DNA from: Ophiothrix spiculata
Taxonomy: Eukaryota; Echinodermata; Ophiuroidea; Amphilepidida; Ophiotrichidae
Strand: one strand, 5' to 3'
Length of the DNA: 29,198 nucleotides
NCBI GenBank assembly: GCA_000969725.1
Contig: JXSR01S047717.1
Part shown: positions 9,476-21,316 of the stretch, one piece after another
How the letters are laid out: the number at the start of each line of letters is the position of its first letter
Numbering within the stretch: the stretch's first letter is position 1
Program-made: the position numbers and the translations under genes
The notes under the pieces: model-generated
The model's input: the letters and a program-made list of their open reading frames with translations, nothing else
The model's database searches: none
Told to the model about the DNA's origin: nothing

Positions 9476-10866
9476 AGTCATTAACTGGTCATAATTTTTG
9501 TTTCACACAAAGACATTGGTAGAACCATGCCAATTTGTATTCAACGTATTGTAACTCTAAATATATACACTTAAAACAAGTTATATATTGCTGGAAAGCT
9601 TATTTTCAGAGGATTTCAGTTTTACCTAAATAAACCTAATTTTGAGGAATGGGTAAAAATTATACCGGGTGCAAAATAAAATAAAAGTGCATTTTGGTCA
9701 ACCAATTTGGCACAATGAAATTTTGTTGAGGAAATGTGTATCAAAATGACACAAACATCACTTAATGAATGTAGTGATGGCCTTCGATAAAATAATACAT
9801 TTGGTGACCAATTTCATTGTGGTCAAAATACTGAGGATGGTTAAAATCTATGAAACGACTCATTAATTTTCGCGATATTTATATGTCATAATTTTTTTCC
9901 TGTATACACTACCTAAAAATTAATCACATAATTGGATTCCTCGTCAAATTTCCTTTTGAAAAATGTATAACTTTTACCAACTACGTCGACTCGGTCAAAA
10001 GATATGCCGTTTTAACGTTTTTAGTGTAAATGCATGTTTTGTATAGTAATGTATAGAGAAAATTACCCACATATAAACCATTAAGAAACAACAAAATTGG
10101 GATGATATGTAAATATCTGATACATGTTTTAGCATTATACATATCTCATTTAGGTATATGCAAAAAATTATGATCCCATCGTTTTTATTTTTAACAATAC
10201 ATGCGTTTATAAATCATAACTTTCTTACACTTTTGCATGTAATCCTATGCGCGCCTCCTCCACCGTCGCCTCCTCCACCCGATCCATCGTGTTCCCTAAT
10301 TGCTTTTTTAAGTATAACTTCATTAATTAAAATCATGGAAAGCTCACTTTTTACACATAAATAGAGTATAAATAGACCTTTCATATGATACCAAATTTTC
10401 CCAAATACGTAAAGAAGTTTTAGCAGAAATGCATGTTTTCTATCATTATTAGGGTTAATATGTAACAGATCCATGATATTTGACGGACCTTTTTGTGACG
10501 CAACGCCATCCGAGTATGCTATGCTGCTTAATTTGTAGTGCCCCGATGTAAAACAGGTTTCTTGATCAGGTGTTCTCATCCATTCATTGCTTGATGTATA
10601 TTACAACAAAATATAGTAAAATTATATTGGGGATCAGAGTATTTGCTGCATGCTTCATCAGGAAGTCACTGTTCCTAACACATTTTTTATAAATTGTGAT
10701 ATTGTTTTAGTCAATTTATATAACAATTTTCTAAAAATTATGAAACTTTCAGTTGTAAATTTTTTCAGATATTATAGGTATGATGCCAAGTGCTAGTAAT
10801 TGTGAACATTTTACAGATATTTTATGTTGTCACTTTAGACTCATTTTGCTCTACCAGTACCAACTG
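9476..10866. other. Unassigned AT-rich sequence
   Basis: Contains a weak imperfect palindrome at about 9690-9830 sharing CACAATGAAATT on opposite strands, a short CCT/CCG-rich patch at 10253-10286, and two loosely similar words AAATGCATGTTTT near 10028 and 10427. The 121-codon minus-strand frame at 10214-10579 is the longest here, but its sequence is not family-like and includes a glycine run from the CCT-rich patch. Confidence 0.5.
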
Positions 10867-10870
10867 TTAA

Positions 10871-11188
10871 AGCAATAGGCCTACTTTAAAGTGTTAAAAT
10901 GAACTGCCCCCTGCCATCCAAGATTGTTTTTTGCTTATTGGGTTTGTTTTTGGTAAATATTAATACCCTCTACCATTTGGCTTAAATATGCTTTCTTTTT
11001 CTGTTATGGCCATTTTGTTTGAAAATTCCACGTGTACAGAAAGCATGTGTGTGCTTTTTATCCATATTCCTGTGGTAAAACAACTTTTCGACAAAATACA
11101 CTTGAAAACACTTTAAGATATTCATATTCTTTCATTTTAAGCTGTTTTTACTCAAAACCATTTCTGATCAAAATCTTATAGTATTTCT
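10871..11188 (-). mobile_element. TTAA-flanked non-autonomous element, copy A
   Basis: TTAA lies on both sides (10867-10870 and 11189-11192). The ends are AGCAATAG on the left and, reversed, AGAAATACTATAAGAT on the right. In its whole length this copy aligns with the reverse complement of 15678-16017, sharing GGGTTTGTTTTTGGTA, TTTCTGTTAT.GCCAT, AAAATACACTTG and GCTGTTTTTACTCAAA. TTAA duplication is typical of piggyBac and Kolobok elements; the termini do not match their usual starts, so assignment is open. No transposase. Confidence 0.8.
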
Positions 11189-11192
11189 TTAA

Positions 11193-13900
11193 AGAAAGTA
11201 TGCCAATTAACATTCATCATGCCTGCCCATTGGGATATCCCAGAGTGCTACTGCAGGTGAACTATTGACCTCCATCCAGACAGCGCCCCAGACATGTACA
11301 TCCTCCCCATAAATAATGCCACAAAAGCGCATTTATTGATTATTGATTAGCCAAGGTAAGGGAGATATTGGACAATGCGGTGAAATTCATTAATTACGAA
11401 TGAGTTGTGTGCCACTTGTTGCATATCCGATTGTATTGATCTGCTGGCTGTGTACGTGTTTAGAATGGTGTCCGTTGAATTTAAGGGAAGCTGACTGTAA
11501 ATTAAGGCCAAAGTATATGGGGTATTTGTCTAGGTTTTAAAAAAAGGAAATAGTATTTTTTTAAACTTAATTTTGACTAGTCTGGTTCTGTTTCCTTTTC
11601 AATTATATTTGTGATAGTCATTGGGTATCATTTGATGAAATTAGGACGGAGGATGATCCTAAATAAAATGAGATACAAAATAAATAAGTAAACAAAATAA
11701 CCTGAACTTTTGAATTATTTTACTCTTATGAATTAGTTAAAGCTTTTGTATTCCAATCACTTTCACTAACAAAATCAAGTTGGAGATTTCGATACCACAT
11801 GAAAGTGCATATTTTTCTTTATAACTCCTGTAAATTTTCACATGCATATTAATGAGATATGGTCAAAACAGTGCTGAGTTACTGAAATATTTTGTTAACA
11901 AAAATAAATATCCTATGTTTCTATGGGACATTCTCAAACACATTTTTGCCTGTAGCATCAATTTGGCTAAGTTGCAAAAGAAACTTGACAATTGCTTCAA
12001 TTAGGTGATGACCCTTCATTCAAATATGGAAAAAGTGTAGGCCTTATGCTAAATTTGTCTCCATATTGGAATACCTACCTTTAATGCTCTGAGGAAAAAC
12101 TGATGCGTTAATTTAAGCGTAGGAGGCTTAATTTGTGGCCATGTGTTAGTTTTCTTATTTCAATGGAAGACCATCGTCTGCATATTGTTATGCTAACCCA
12201 AGTTCCAATTATTCAGTAAACTCTGCTTTTTGATTGAAAACAACAAGTTTATTGAATTTTGAGATATTTTACTTTCTATGTAAGTCCTATTTCTCATTAA
12301 TAAAACCGGAATTCATGATTTATGTATGCCATTTGGTGTTACATGCTACTAATGTGGCAATTTAACATTTGCACAATGTACATCCTTCATATAAGAAGCA
12401 ACTACTGAATTTGTGTCAATATTTAAATCATGTCATATAACTCAAGCAAATATTGAAATATTGAAACCTAATATGGATTGTGTATCGAGAATAGATGGTT
12501 GCCTCACACAGCTACACAAATGATGCTATTCTGCTCTCAGCGGCATCTAATGAACAGTTTCCGTGGTGATGTACATTTTACCATTTTTTTGCTCCATAAT
12601 TGGTAATTCAATTTAAAATGATCATGGCATACAAGCATATGAATAGAGGCCATGTGGCAATGCCAGATGTGCAGCCCGGGGAAGGGGTTCCCTTGTAGGC
12701 GTTAAGTACGAAGCAAAGTCATTTTACTTCATATTTATTGTAATAACCACCAACATCTCTGTTTCCATGGAAATAGCCATGATCATGATGATTGGAAAAA
12801 AGGAGTTTGAGCAGTTAATCCCAAGACGGATTTATGAATTAAAAGGCAAGCAGGACCTTTGAAGAAGTCTTGATGAGAATAGCAATATTTATAGGAAATT
12901 TTGAAATCAGTGGTATTATGAAGACCTCAATATTTGCCCATTTTCAGTGTCGCTTTTCTTTTAAAAAATTTAAATATATGTTTTGAGTTCCTTTTTTATC
13001 CCTTTAGGTGTTGATATAATATTGTTTTATAGATTCTATTTCCTCATTTATTTCGTATGTATTCTGATCAATCGAAAATGCCCCTGCGACACCGTTCTAA
13101 TTCAGATGATATTTCATTAAGCTTCAAACAAATGACAAGATAAGAATTTGTGCAATCACTGTTCAGTGCTCCCAAACATGTCAAAAGGTAAACCCCATCC
13201 TGAAGTTTGCTTAGTTGTTGATGGAACTGTAAATTGGGACATAGGTCTCAGCAACATCAGTTTTTAAGAAAGAGGACTACTGACATAACCATGCTTTAAC
13301 CCATATCACTTGTACAAAAATAACACCCTATTCAATCAACTCAACCCAACAACCCATAATGTGCACCCCTCCGTCAAGAAACACTGCTGTTGAAACCAGA
13401 GTAATAATGAACACCAGAGGGCATAGTTACAAAACTCGGTCAGGTTAATACCTGTTGGAATATGTTTTATCATATTAAAGCCGGCAATGGTGTATCAGAT
13501 TTTCCCCTAGCAGTTACCAGGTGAGAAATTATTTGCAGTTATAAATTAAGTTTGGAAGAATAAAGGTTATTGGAAGACAGAAATAAATTACAATATTACC
13601 CAATAAAATAAGGTCTACATCACAACCCAGCTGAAGGGCGATGGTTTTGCTCGTAACGTTGGTTGTTCAAGTAAGTTATTCTGGTTGCCTTGATTAATAT
13701 ATTATTCTGAACTTAAATCAACCCAGATGAATGAGAGTATACATGATCTTTTACCCAATATAAAGGTTTTTTTTTAAATAAATTCTGTACTTTTTGCATA
13801 AGTTGGTCTATTTTGTTTCGGAATATTACCCTGTGAATTGCCTGAAATATTTTTTTTTTAATGAAAATCAGTGATTTTGTATTTTAAATCTGCAATATAA
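11193..13900. other. Mostly unique sequence with possible regulatory patches
   Basis: No repeat family or gene is recognised in 2.7 kb. Two patches look less random: 11215-11480 with TTATTGATTATTGATTAG at 11333-11350 and CATTAATTACGAATG near 11389, and 12480-12870 with the palindromes TTTCCATGGAAA (12762-12773) and CATGATCATG (12778-12787) and several TAAT cores. Near 11351 CCAAGGTAAGG resembles a splice donor, but all frames upstream are closed. These are guesses at conserved non-coding DNA. Confidence 0.45.
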
Positions 13901-14108
13901 AGGGGCGCACCATTAGATTTCCAGGGGGGAGCTTGATTTTTTTTTCCGCGCCCCATTCGGGAGCGATACCCCCCCCCCCTGAAAATGTCTGTTTCCCTGT
14001 CTATTCCATGTTCAGGGTGGATTTTTTTTGTCTGCCTGTGGAGGGGGATTTTTTAAAAAAAAAACCTTTTAGTCGTCCCCCCCCCCCCGAATCCAAATGG
14101 TGCGCCCC
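13901..14108. mobile_element. Harbinger-like MITE, copy 2
   Basis: The left end GGGGCGCACCATTAGATTTC and the right end (reverse GGGGCGCACCATTTGGATTC) match copy 1. TAA lies at 13898-13900 and 14109-14111, a TWA-type duplication, if the element is taken to start at 13901. C runs of nine to thirteen bases have expanded inside. The open frame 13933-14136 is in the same register as the plus-strand frame of copy 1 and shares an HSGAI word, which reflects DNA homology rather than proven coding. Confidence 0.86.
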
Positions 14109-14111
14109 TAA

Positions 14112-15673
14112 TGCTGTGCAATTTATCCAATTTTAGCCCATTTTGAGACAATTTAGTCCATTTTGGTTACAGTTTGTATTTTTTGCCTAAAAACTACGTA
14201 CATTCCAATGGGTTAAAAACAAAATGCTCCTTAAATTCCATCTGACCTATATGCATTTATTTTGGGAGTATTTCTGTCATAAAGTGCAGGTACCTGCCAT
14301 ATCCCATCTATTGAGCCATTCCCTTGTGGCCGTGTTTAGATTGACCAACAAACAAACTGTCAACGTTGATTTCAAATTTAGATCTTCAGTTTGTGTATGC
14401 AGGAGATTTGTTTGAGGATGTGTTTTTAAAAAGGTGTATGTATATAAGCAAGGTGCCTAAATTCCTTGATATAAGTTCTGGAAATATCTTAATGGATTTT
14501 CCTCAATGAAGCAAACTCTCTGTCAAATTTCGTAAATGTCTAGAATTTTGTAGATTAATATGTGCTGATGACAAATCTTAAAATAAAATAATAGGTCACC
14601 ATGCTTGTTTTTGAGATGTAGGCATTTCAAAAAGTACATGTTTTTTCCATGCAAAATTTCACATGATTTTCCACACAAAGTATGGGGAAAATTCAAAAAA
14701 GTTGTGCGATTCTAAAATATTAAATGCTCCATTGATTTTTTTTTTAATTTTCACAAAATTATGTTAAAGCTTTTTTAGCGAACCTCAAAATCCTGGAATC
14801 AAAAAATATATAATCACCATGTTACTTTTCAAGAAAAATGACAAAAACAAGTATTTTTAAATAAAATTTGATCACCTTTTTTAAATGATATATCTTCACC
14901 TCATAATTGTCCGCAGGGATGTGGCGCATGATCCCGGTGCGTGATTAACCAAACAGGTTTGTAAAGCGTGCATTCCATGTACATAGAAAATTGCGTACGC
15001 AAAACGGGGTGCAGATATTTAAAAAAAAACTCTTTCCATCTAATATAGGCAGTATTTTTATTTGGATTTACTAAAACTGGTCACTCAAAGAGCATTTGTT
15101 TTTCAGATAAGGTTAGGTCAGGGAGGTTGAAGTGGGAAGGCTGCTTATTTCATCAGGAAAGTTGACCACTTTTTCCTGTTTATGGCCAATAAATTAATAA
15201 CTTCTTTTTGATGAACTCCCAATTACCTCTTTTTTGTACACATTCAAAGAAATCTCTATTATAGTGGCTTTATTGAAACAAATATTTTTGTTGGTTTTGA
15301 GGAGAGGTCAAACTGTTTTGCAGGTCTGGAATAGTTTAGCTTAACCTCAGACAATTCAAGTTAAAATCAATAAGCCTTTTTTTTTGAAATCCATCCACTG
15401 GTATTTTTACTTCGTATGAATATCGTGCAATGCCGGTCTATATTGTTTTGCCATAAATGATTTCAGATGATTTGAATCAAGTGTTCCATCATTCTTTTTT
15501 CGTTAAATTGCAGCTTTTGAACTGTGAATAGGTCTTCCATGTTTAACTTATATTCTCACTTATGACATTTTTTGTGCATTTGTGCAAAATTTGAGAGTTA
15601 CAGGTGATTCATGGTATTTATTTGATTCCTTTGTTTAAATTTGTAAGTTTGTTTATGTAATTTTTAGTGCTTT
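14112..15673. other. Unassigned AT-rich sequence
   Basis: No repeat boundaries, RNA genes or coding signals were found. Long A and T runs are frequent. A somewhat less AT-rich patch lies at 14915-15010. The 63-codon frame at 14224-14415 has no domain. Confidence 0.5.
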
Positions 15674-15677
15674 TTAA

Positions 15678-16017
15678 AGCAATACTATTAGAATTTGAAC
15701 AAAAATAAATTTGAGTAAAAACAGCCTGTAAAGGAATATGGCTATCGTAGAGCATTTACAAGTGTATTTTGGGAAAAATTTGTTTTGCCACTGAAAATGT
15801 GTTACAGTGCACAAACATGCTTTCCTATACAAATATGGAATTAAATTCAGGATCCCAAATTTAATTCAACAAATGGCTATAACAGAAATAGTAAGCATCT
15901 TTAAGCCAATATGTTTGGAGGTTTTCATATCTACCAAAAACAAACCCGATAAGCCAATAAAATCATAAGTCTTGGGTGACAGGGGGTGCTTCATTTTTTA
16001 GATCTTATAGTATTGCT
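15678..16017 (+). mobile_element. TTAA-flanked non-autonomous element, copy B
   Basis: TTAA flanks both sides (15674-15677 and 16018-16021). The terminal inverted repeats are better kept than in copy A: AGCAATACTATTAGA on the left and, reversed, AGCAATACTATAAGA on the right. Its reverse complement aligns with 10871-11188 across its length. The roughly 340-bp interior has no coding capacity. Confidence 0.85.
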
Positions 16018-16021
16018 TTAA

Positions 16022-17687
16022 TGTAAAGGGCACAACTCTTCCACATGCATTTGCTTATTGTTTGATTAAAATAAAATCGAAATTGCTAGTCATGTGGGTA
16101 TAATTTCAAAAGAGCTTAACTTGGAAGAATACTTCAGCTCAGTTTTACTACAAAATATGTGAGTAGTTCAACAAAATGCAAGCCTAATTTCCGATGATGA
16201 TAGGAATCTAATCAATCTGCCTCAGAGGGAAAAAAAAGACGATTTTTTCCAAGTGATCAAGTACGAATCAAGTAGGAGAACTCGGTGCAGTAATTACGTT
16301 TGACAGACTCTGAAATTAACCGAAAACATGGGGGAATGTCAGTGTAATAATAAAGAATTGAATGTAGTTAAGGGAAGATTGGATTGGATTGTCTGAGGAG
16401 TAGAATTTTGGTGAGTTATTTATATAAGAGGGAGTAAAGATATGAGTTAGAGTAAGCTGTGGTTAGTTATGCTCTTCATCAATCCTTGTAGAGAATTATG
16501 TGCCATTGTTGTACGAGGTAGAAAAGTGAGTTAGATCCTTACTAAGTTAACCAATCAATGTAGCAAGTGATAGTCTTACTTGTATAGGTCTACTTTATTC
16601 TTATAACTCAACACAATAATTGGGGTAACCTTTTTTCACTTTTCATCGTTAGAACTTGAATAAGAATATAGCTCGCCACAGAAATGTGCATTTCATCAGG
16701 GTAACTCACTTATTTAACTCTACTTTTCTTAACTCTCTCCTTTTGACTTGTCATCTGCCTGTCCCTCAGATTCTGTGTGCTTTAATGGTATTGCTCATTT
16801 GGTTCAACCTTTCATTTTTTGATATTGAGTGAAATAATCAGATACAATTCTATTAATTATCTTTGTATTTTCTTGTGCTCTTTGTACCTTGATGAAGTTT
16901 GACAATCGCAGAAATTGTATGAAAGCTAATGATGTACTTTGTTTTTCTTTTTCTGCACGTACAACCTGGGAATATAGTGCATTACATCTTATCTTTTATG
17001 ATTTTGTCATCTATAGATAAGTCAAATTAAGAAGTATGGAATATTTTAGCTGAATAAAATACTGAATGTTAATGTTTATTATTGTTGTTAGTATTGCATT
17101 TCTTAATTTCAAAATGCAAAATGTTCTTTACAAGTTAAAAAGAATTGCTTTGAAATATACAGGCCTACTATCAAGAAATTTTGAACTTTTATCCCATTTT
17201 AAAACAAAGTTAATGTATGAACTGTTTGACTGATGTTGTATGTGGTTCTATGGTGAATTTTTGTCAACATTTGCTTATTTGAAAATGTGTTTCATATCAA
17301 TAAACTTACAAATCAACCATTTTCCTTTCAGACTAGTCAGGGGATGTTTAAAGAAAGATGTTTGGTGGAAACGGAATGAAAATATTGACATGTTTTAAAA
17401 TGTATCCCAGCTGCAGGATGTAGCAATGTTGTTTCTAATATTTTGATGGAAAGCAAAATTATTCCAAGTGTCAATCAATGTTCAAATTGTTGGAAAATAA
17501 AGTTACTTGTGTCTATATAGGATAGCACTGCTTACAGATGTAGGTTGTTAAAGGAATTTAAAAGTAGATTATGTAATTGGATAGCAAGTATCATAGTTTT
17601 ATTAGGAATTCAAGGCAAAGGAGAGAGAAGAATTTTGTATACAACTCTGTTTTCAATTGTTGTAGATCTACAAATGTTCATAATATT
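16022..17687. other. Unassigned sequence
   Basis: No transposon ends, RNA or coding region are recognised. Around 16190-16330 the sequence is denser in homeodomain- and Otx-like words (AATCTAATCAATC, GTAATTACG), a possible but unproven regulatory patch. TTTCCTTTCAGAC at about 17321 resembles a splice acceptor, without an open frame after it that I can recognise. Confidence 0.45.
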
Positions 17688-18219
17688 AAGGATGGGCCGA
17701 TCTACACTTGACCGGTAATTGCCGATCCCCGATCCTATTTTTCTATAATCAGTCTGATCCCGATCCCGATCCCGATCCCAATTTTATTCAAACACAAGAA
17801 AACATCGTTCGACCATCGAGTGACCAGTTGTAGTAAATCCAAATAAAAAAATCTGCAATAGCGCGATCTACAGTCAAGACCGTATATTGTAAATAAACAA
17901 ACATTGTGACCTTCTTCCTGTTTTCCTGGGTTAAACAGCTTAATTTTACATCGTTTTTCTACTTCTTAGAATGATGAAAATTTTGATTTGGATAAAATTT
18001 GTAGTGGCCAGGACTTTCGGGATAACTAAAGGTAGATAACATTTGGTTAAAACGAGGCAGAGTTTATGCTTGCATTTTAATTTATGGATACTTACACACT
18101 AACTTCAAGTAATAATGGATCGGTTGTTGAATCGGCAGAGTTCCTGTGATTTTGGCGATCCCGAGCTCGCCATAGTCTGGTCGATTTGAGATTGGAGCCT
18201 ATAGAATCGGTCCATCCTT
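17688..18219. mobile_element. hAT-like non-autonomous element with GATCCC repeats
   Basis: AAGGATGGGCCGAT at 17688-17701 is mirrored at 18206-18219 with one mismatch. Just inside the left end the sequence is rich in GATCC words, including four perfect GATCCC hexamers at 17756-17779. Short termini of the form AGG-ATGGGC-GAT followed by GAT-rich subterminal repeats are common in hAT-type elements. I found no target duplication, so the superfamily is tentative. No transposase frame. Confidence 0.6.
17756..17779 (+). repeat. GATCCC hexamer tandem repeat, four units
   Basis: Four perfect head-to-tail GATCCC units form the subterminal part of the surrounding element. They sit right after AATCAGTCTGAT, a word also found at 24192-24203. 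Confidence 0.95.
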
Positions 18220-18580
18220 GGTTCATATTTTAGCAATCAGTTGCAAAGCAAGATTATTAAAGATACATAATCTGAAAATTTGGATTTGATATGATCTTCT
18301 GACCAATAGCATGAATACATTTATGAGTTCAAATCAGTGAGTTTATTGGTAAATCCAAGACGAAAAGCCAAGCCAGGAAAATTTTGATTTTGCTAGAGCT
18401 TTCTAGGGGTGTGATAAGTAGTATGGTATAAGGCTTAGCACGGTACAAAACTATTTGACCAGGGATTTGCATCAAACATCCATAAATTTTCTAAAATTGC
18501 CATACTCATAAGCTTACTACTCCAGTTTGCATACAGTATACTGGTCCAGTGTGATTGACAGTTTTCAAATGAAGTAGCCT

Positions 18581-18698
18581 CTATCTGCTGATAAGCCATT
18601 ATTTGATGATAAACATGGTAATCATCTTACAATAAATGAGGGTGCTATTATCACCCACTTAGTAGCCTGATTATCTGCAGACATAGTCTGCCTGATAA
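18581..18698. promoter_or_regulatory. Candidate GATA-factor binding cluster
   Basis: Six matches to WGATAR lie in 118 bp: AGATAG (minus, 18581-18586), TGATAA (18589-18594 and 18607-18612), TGATAA (minus, 18648-18653), AGATAA (minus, 18671-18676) and TGATAA (18693-18698). By my rough estimate from base composition fewer than one would be expected. Clusters of this motif are typical of enhancers bound by GATA factors, but motif density alone does not prove function and no target gene is in view. Confidence 0.35.
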
Positions 18699-19762
18699 GA
18701 GGTGTCAGGACACTCTCAATTGGATAATTGTCAGTGCTATGAGTATGTGCGGTGATTTTGGACATGTAGAGCTATATGATGGGTTTTGGTAAAGGTACTT
18801 GTCGGCTTTTCCTGGAGAGTATCCATAGACATAGAGGACTGATACCAGACTGCCTGCACCACCAAGTACAGTGCCCTCTATCAGCCATGGAGCTCAGGTT
18901 GAGAGTATTTGGGCCTGCTTGAGTCCCACCCGGATCAACCGCGAGTATGTAAATTTGGCTTTGCATAAATTAAAACAGGAAATACTAATTTAAGTGAGTG
19001 GTACCTACTGGAATAGAAAAGCGCCCTCTATATCTTTGAGAGCATCACATGATTGCTGAGAGTAAATTACCTTTTGAGTAAAATGCCCAATCAAGTAGAG
19101 TATCGACAGTTTAAGTTAGGCATTTTTCACACATAATAACTTGATTTAGACATTTAACTTCATAACTGTTCAGAAACAAAACATTTGTGACAAGTTTGTA
19201 GAAATGGAGCCAACAAAAAACACCATAGAGTGTCGCATGTAGTCTGCTTTTTTATCCTATTACCTAGCACTACAATCGGGCTCGCCTGTTTGGTTTACTG
19301 ACAAGAGAGGTGTGGCTCGGCTTGAATGTCAAGTGCTTTAAAAGGTCAGTGAATTTACCATAGGCGAGGGTCACAGGTGCTTTTAGGCACAAATTTCTCT
19401 CAATCAACCCTTTTTATTGATCATTTTGACATAAATGCACAAATTTTGCACTCTTTGCGCATATTTCACTATGAAATATCAATATTTTAGCCCCAAATAG
19501 GACTTTTTTAGCCCAAATAACCAAATTTGTCCAGAAAATTTTGCGTGCCACTTGCTCATTCAATTTTTGGTCTGAAAATATTTGGGCTGGGCTGACTGTT
19601 GACAACCGGAATAGATTTCTCCTACTGAAATAACAGTGGAATTCAAAAAGCACTTATAAATGCTGAGCCAAACAAACTTTATCAAGTAGAACGAACACAA
19701 GAGGGATCATTGCATCAAAACAAAATGACTTATTAGTTACATCCCTCGGCAAAGATACTTGA

Positions 19763-19781
19763 ATGCTGCCCTCTGTTGACA
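19763..19781 (-). repeat. 19-bp word shared in inverted orientation with 26096-26114
   Basis: ATGCTGCCCTCTGTTGACA here is the exact reverse complement of 26096-26114. The flanks do not align, so it may be a remnant of one repeat end or a shared binding site. The centre resembles the core of the CTCF motif. Confidence 0.6.
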
Positions 19782-21126
19782 TATCATCATCTCTTCAGCA
19801 GCTTCATCACCTGCCAATAAAGAGTAACAAGTGAAGTGTACACAACGCAGTCGTGTAATGTAATCCATGCAATATGATTTCAACATAGCAATATTTATCA
19901 TATCTTGCAATTTGATACTTTTGATCTGACACGTTGTATACCCTACGGCAAACAGAGATGCGTTTAGATGACTCTTTTTGGTTTAAAACTTGTTATAGCG
20001 TATCAAAAATTATTATGACTTGATTGGTGAAGTCATTTAAGTTAAATGGGTTTAGGTAAAAGGTATTATTAAATGGAATTTGAGAATCTGGATCAATAAT
20101 TCTGGAGTTTTACATGATTTATGAAAAGGAGAATTATGGGGAATTGGATTGTGACTTATGCGATGAAAACATAAAATAACTAGATCAGAATTTTCTGAAG
20201 AAATACTAAAGACTTCTGTAAAAACTCATATATCAAAACCACGGGTTGCAATTCTATTTTAACTTGTTTGTGTTCAGTTTTACAATCAGTTAAATCACAA
20301 TTTGGAGATTTAATTCCTCCAGTAAACCAACAATTACAATTTGTTTGATATGTTTGGATTTCTAAATTTCAAGAGGGTGTATGCTTAGTATCATGATTAT
20401 CATGATTTGTTGCTACGGGATTTCTTTTTCACACAACGCTCTATTTGGATGGAAAGCTGCTCAGAGCACCACAGGGTATTTACTTATGATAGCTGGGTTA
20501 TTCTTTTTGCAAAAAATGATGATGGTGCTATATACCTCTGTGTATCAGGCGATTATATAGGTCGAGTTCCGATTTTCTTCACTTTTTTTTAAACAGATTT
20601 TAATAGTTACGCTGGAAATTAATTCTGTCCAATCATTTACACGTAAGATACTGGTATATCCAGCAGCCAAGACCACCTTTTTGTCTCCTTTTCCACTCCC
20701 CAGTCCCCCATTGCAAGTTTAATTCAGCTTATTTTGTGTAATTCAACTCATGGTCATTTTGTTTGAGGAAAATTAGTTATAAGATCTTAATTTCGAAAAA
20801 AAAAAAGTAAGTTCCCCAGATCCTATTTTTAAGTAAAAATCTGTTCCGAAAACCTATTAGGCACATGCCTGCAGACAATATTTGAGTAACTCCTTCCCCC
20901 TCCTCTCTCTCGTACTCTGAGATTCTATCCATTTTTACCTCTCCCAATAATGCTTCAAGCCCAACTGAGAAAACGCCTCGGACACGTTTCATTGATGTAT
21001 ATGCCACGGAACAGTAATCACAAAATCTCAAAATATTTCTTATTAGAATATAATCTTTGAAATTAAATAGTATGGCAGATTACTGAATATCACGTATGTG
21101 CTTACGTTAGAGAAGGTATTTTGTTG

Positions 21127-21316
21127 TTCCCATCATGCATTGCTTCCTATGGAAATTTTTGTACTATACAGGAAAGTATGCAAGTACTTCTAGTGATAAA
21201 ACATACCCAAAATGCAAGATTACAACAAGTAACTTTGATTTAGGAACATTTCATCACCACCTACTAACATAATTTTTCATACAAACAATCTCATTGGAAG
21301 CAATGCGTGATGGGAA
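21127..21316. mobile_element. MITE with Staf/ZNF143-like termini, copy 2
   Basis: The left end TTCCCATCATGCATTGCT at 21127-21144 is mirrored at 21299-21316 (one difference), and pairing extends through TCC. The interior aligns with the right half of 2027-2356 (ACCCAAAATGCAA, TTTCATCACCACCTACTAACATAA in pieces). At 190 bp it is probably closer to the original length than copy 1. No transposase and no clear target duplication. Confidence 0.82.

Larger units (their letters stand above)
18220..21126. other. Mostly unique sequence with a GATA-motif cluster
   Basis: No repeat family or gene is recognised in 2.9 kb. It holds the GATA cluster at 18581-18698, three GCCCTCT words at 18872, 19023 and 19769, and a pyrimidine-rich patch at about 20882-20914. 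Open frames at 18772-18966, 19414-19653, 20407-20592 and 20777-21031 are short and show no domain. Confidence 0.5.

Noticed and set aside
10214-10579. 121-codon minus-strand open frame, the longest in the window
   Set aside because: No domain or family resemblance, low-complexity glycine run, and AT-rich context; length is within what chance gives in 29 kb.
11340-11362. Splice-donor-like CCAAGGTAAGG
   Set aside because: All three upstream frames are closed within a few codons, so no exon ends here.
13631-13670. CTGAAGGGCGATGG..CGTAACGTTGG resembling tails seen near Penelope-like retroelements
   Set aside because: Only a vague word match, with no reverse transcriptase or endonuclease sequence nearby.
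17321-17345. Splice-acceptor-like TTTCCTTTCAGAC
   Set aside because: No supported open frame or donor follows; pyrimidine tracts are common here.
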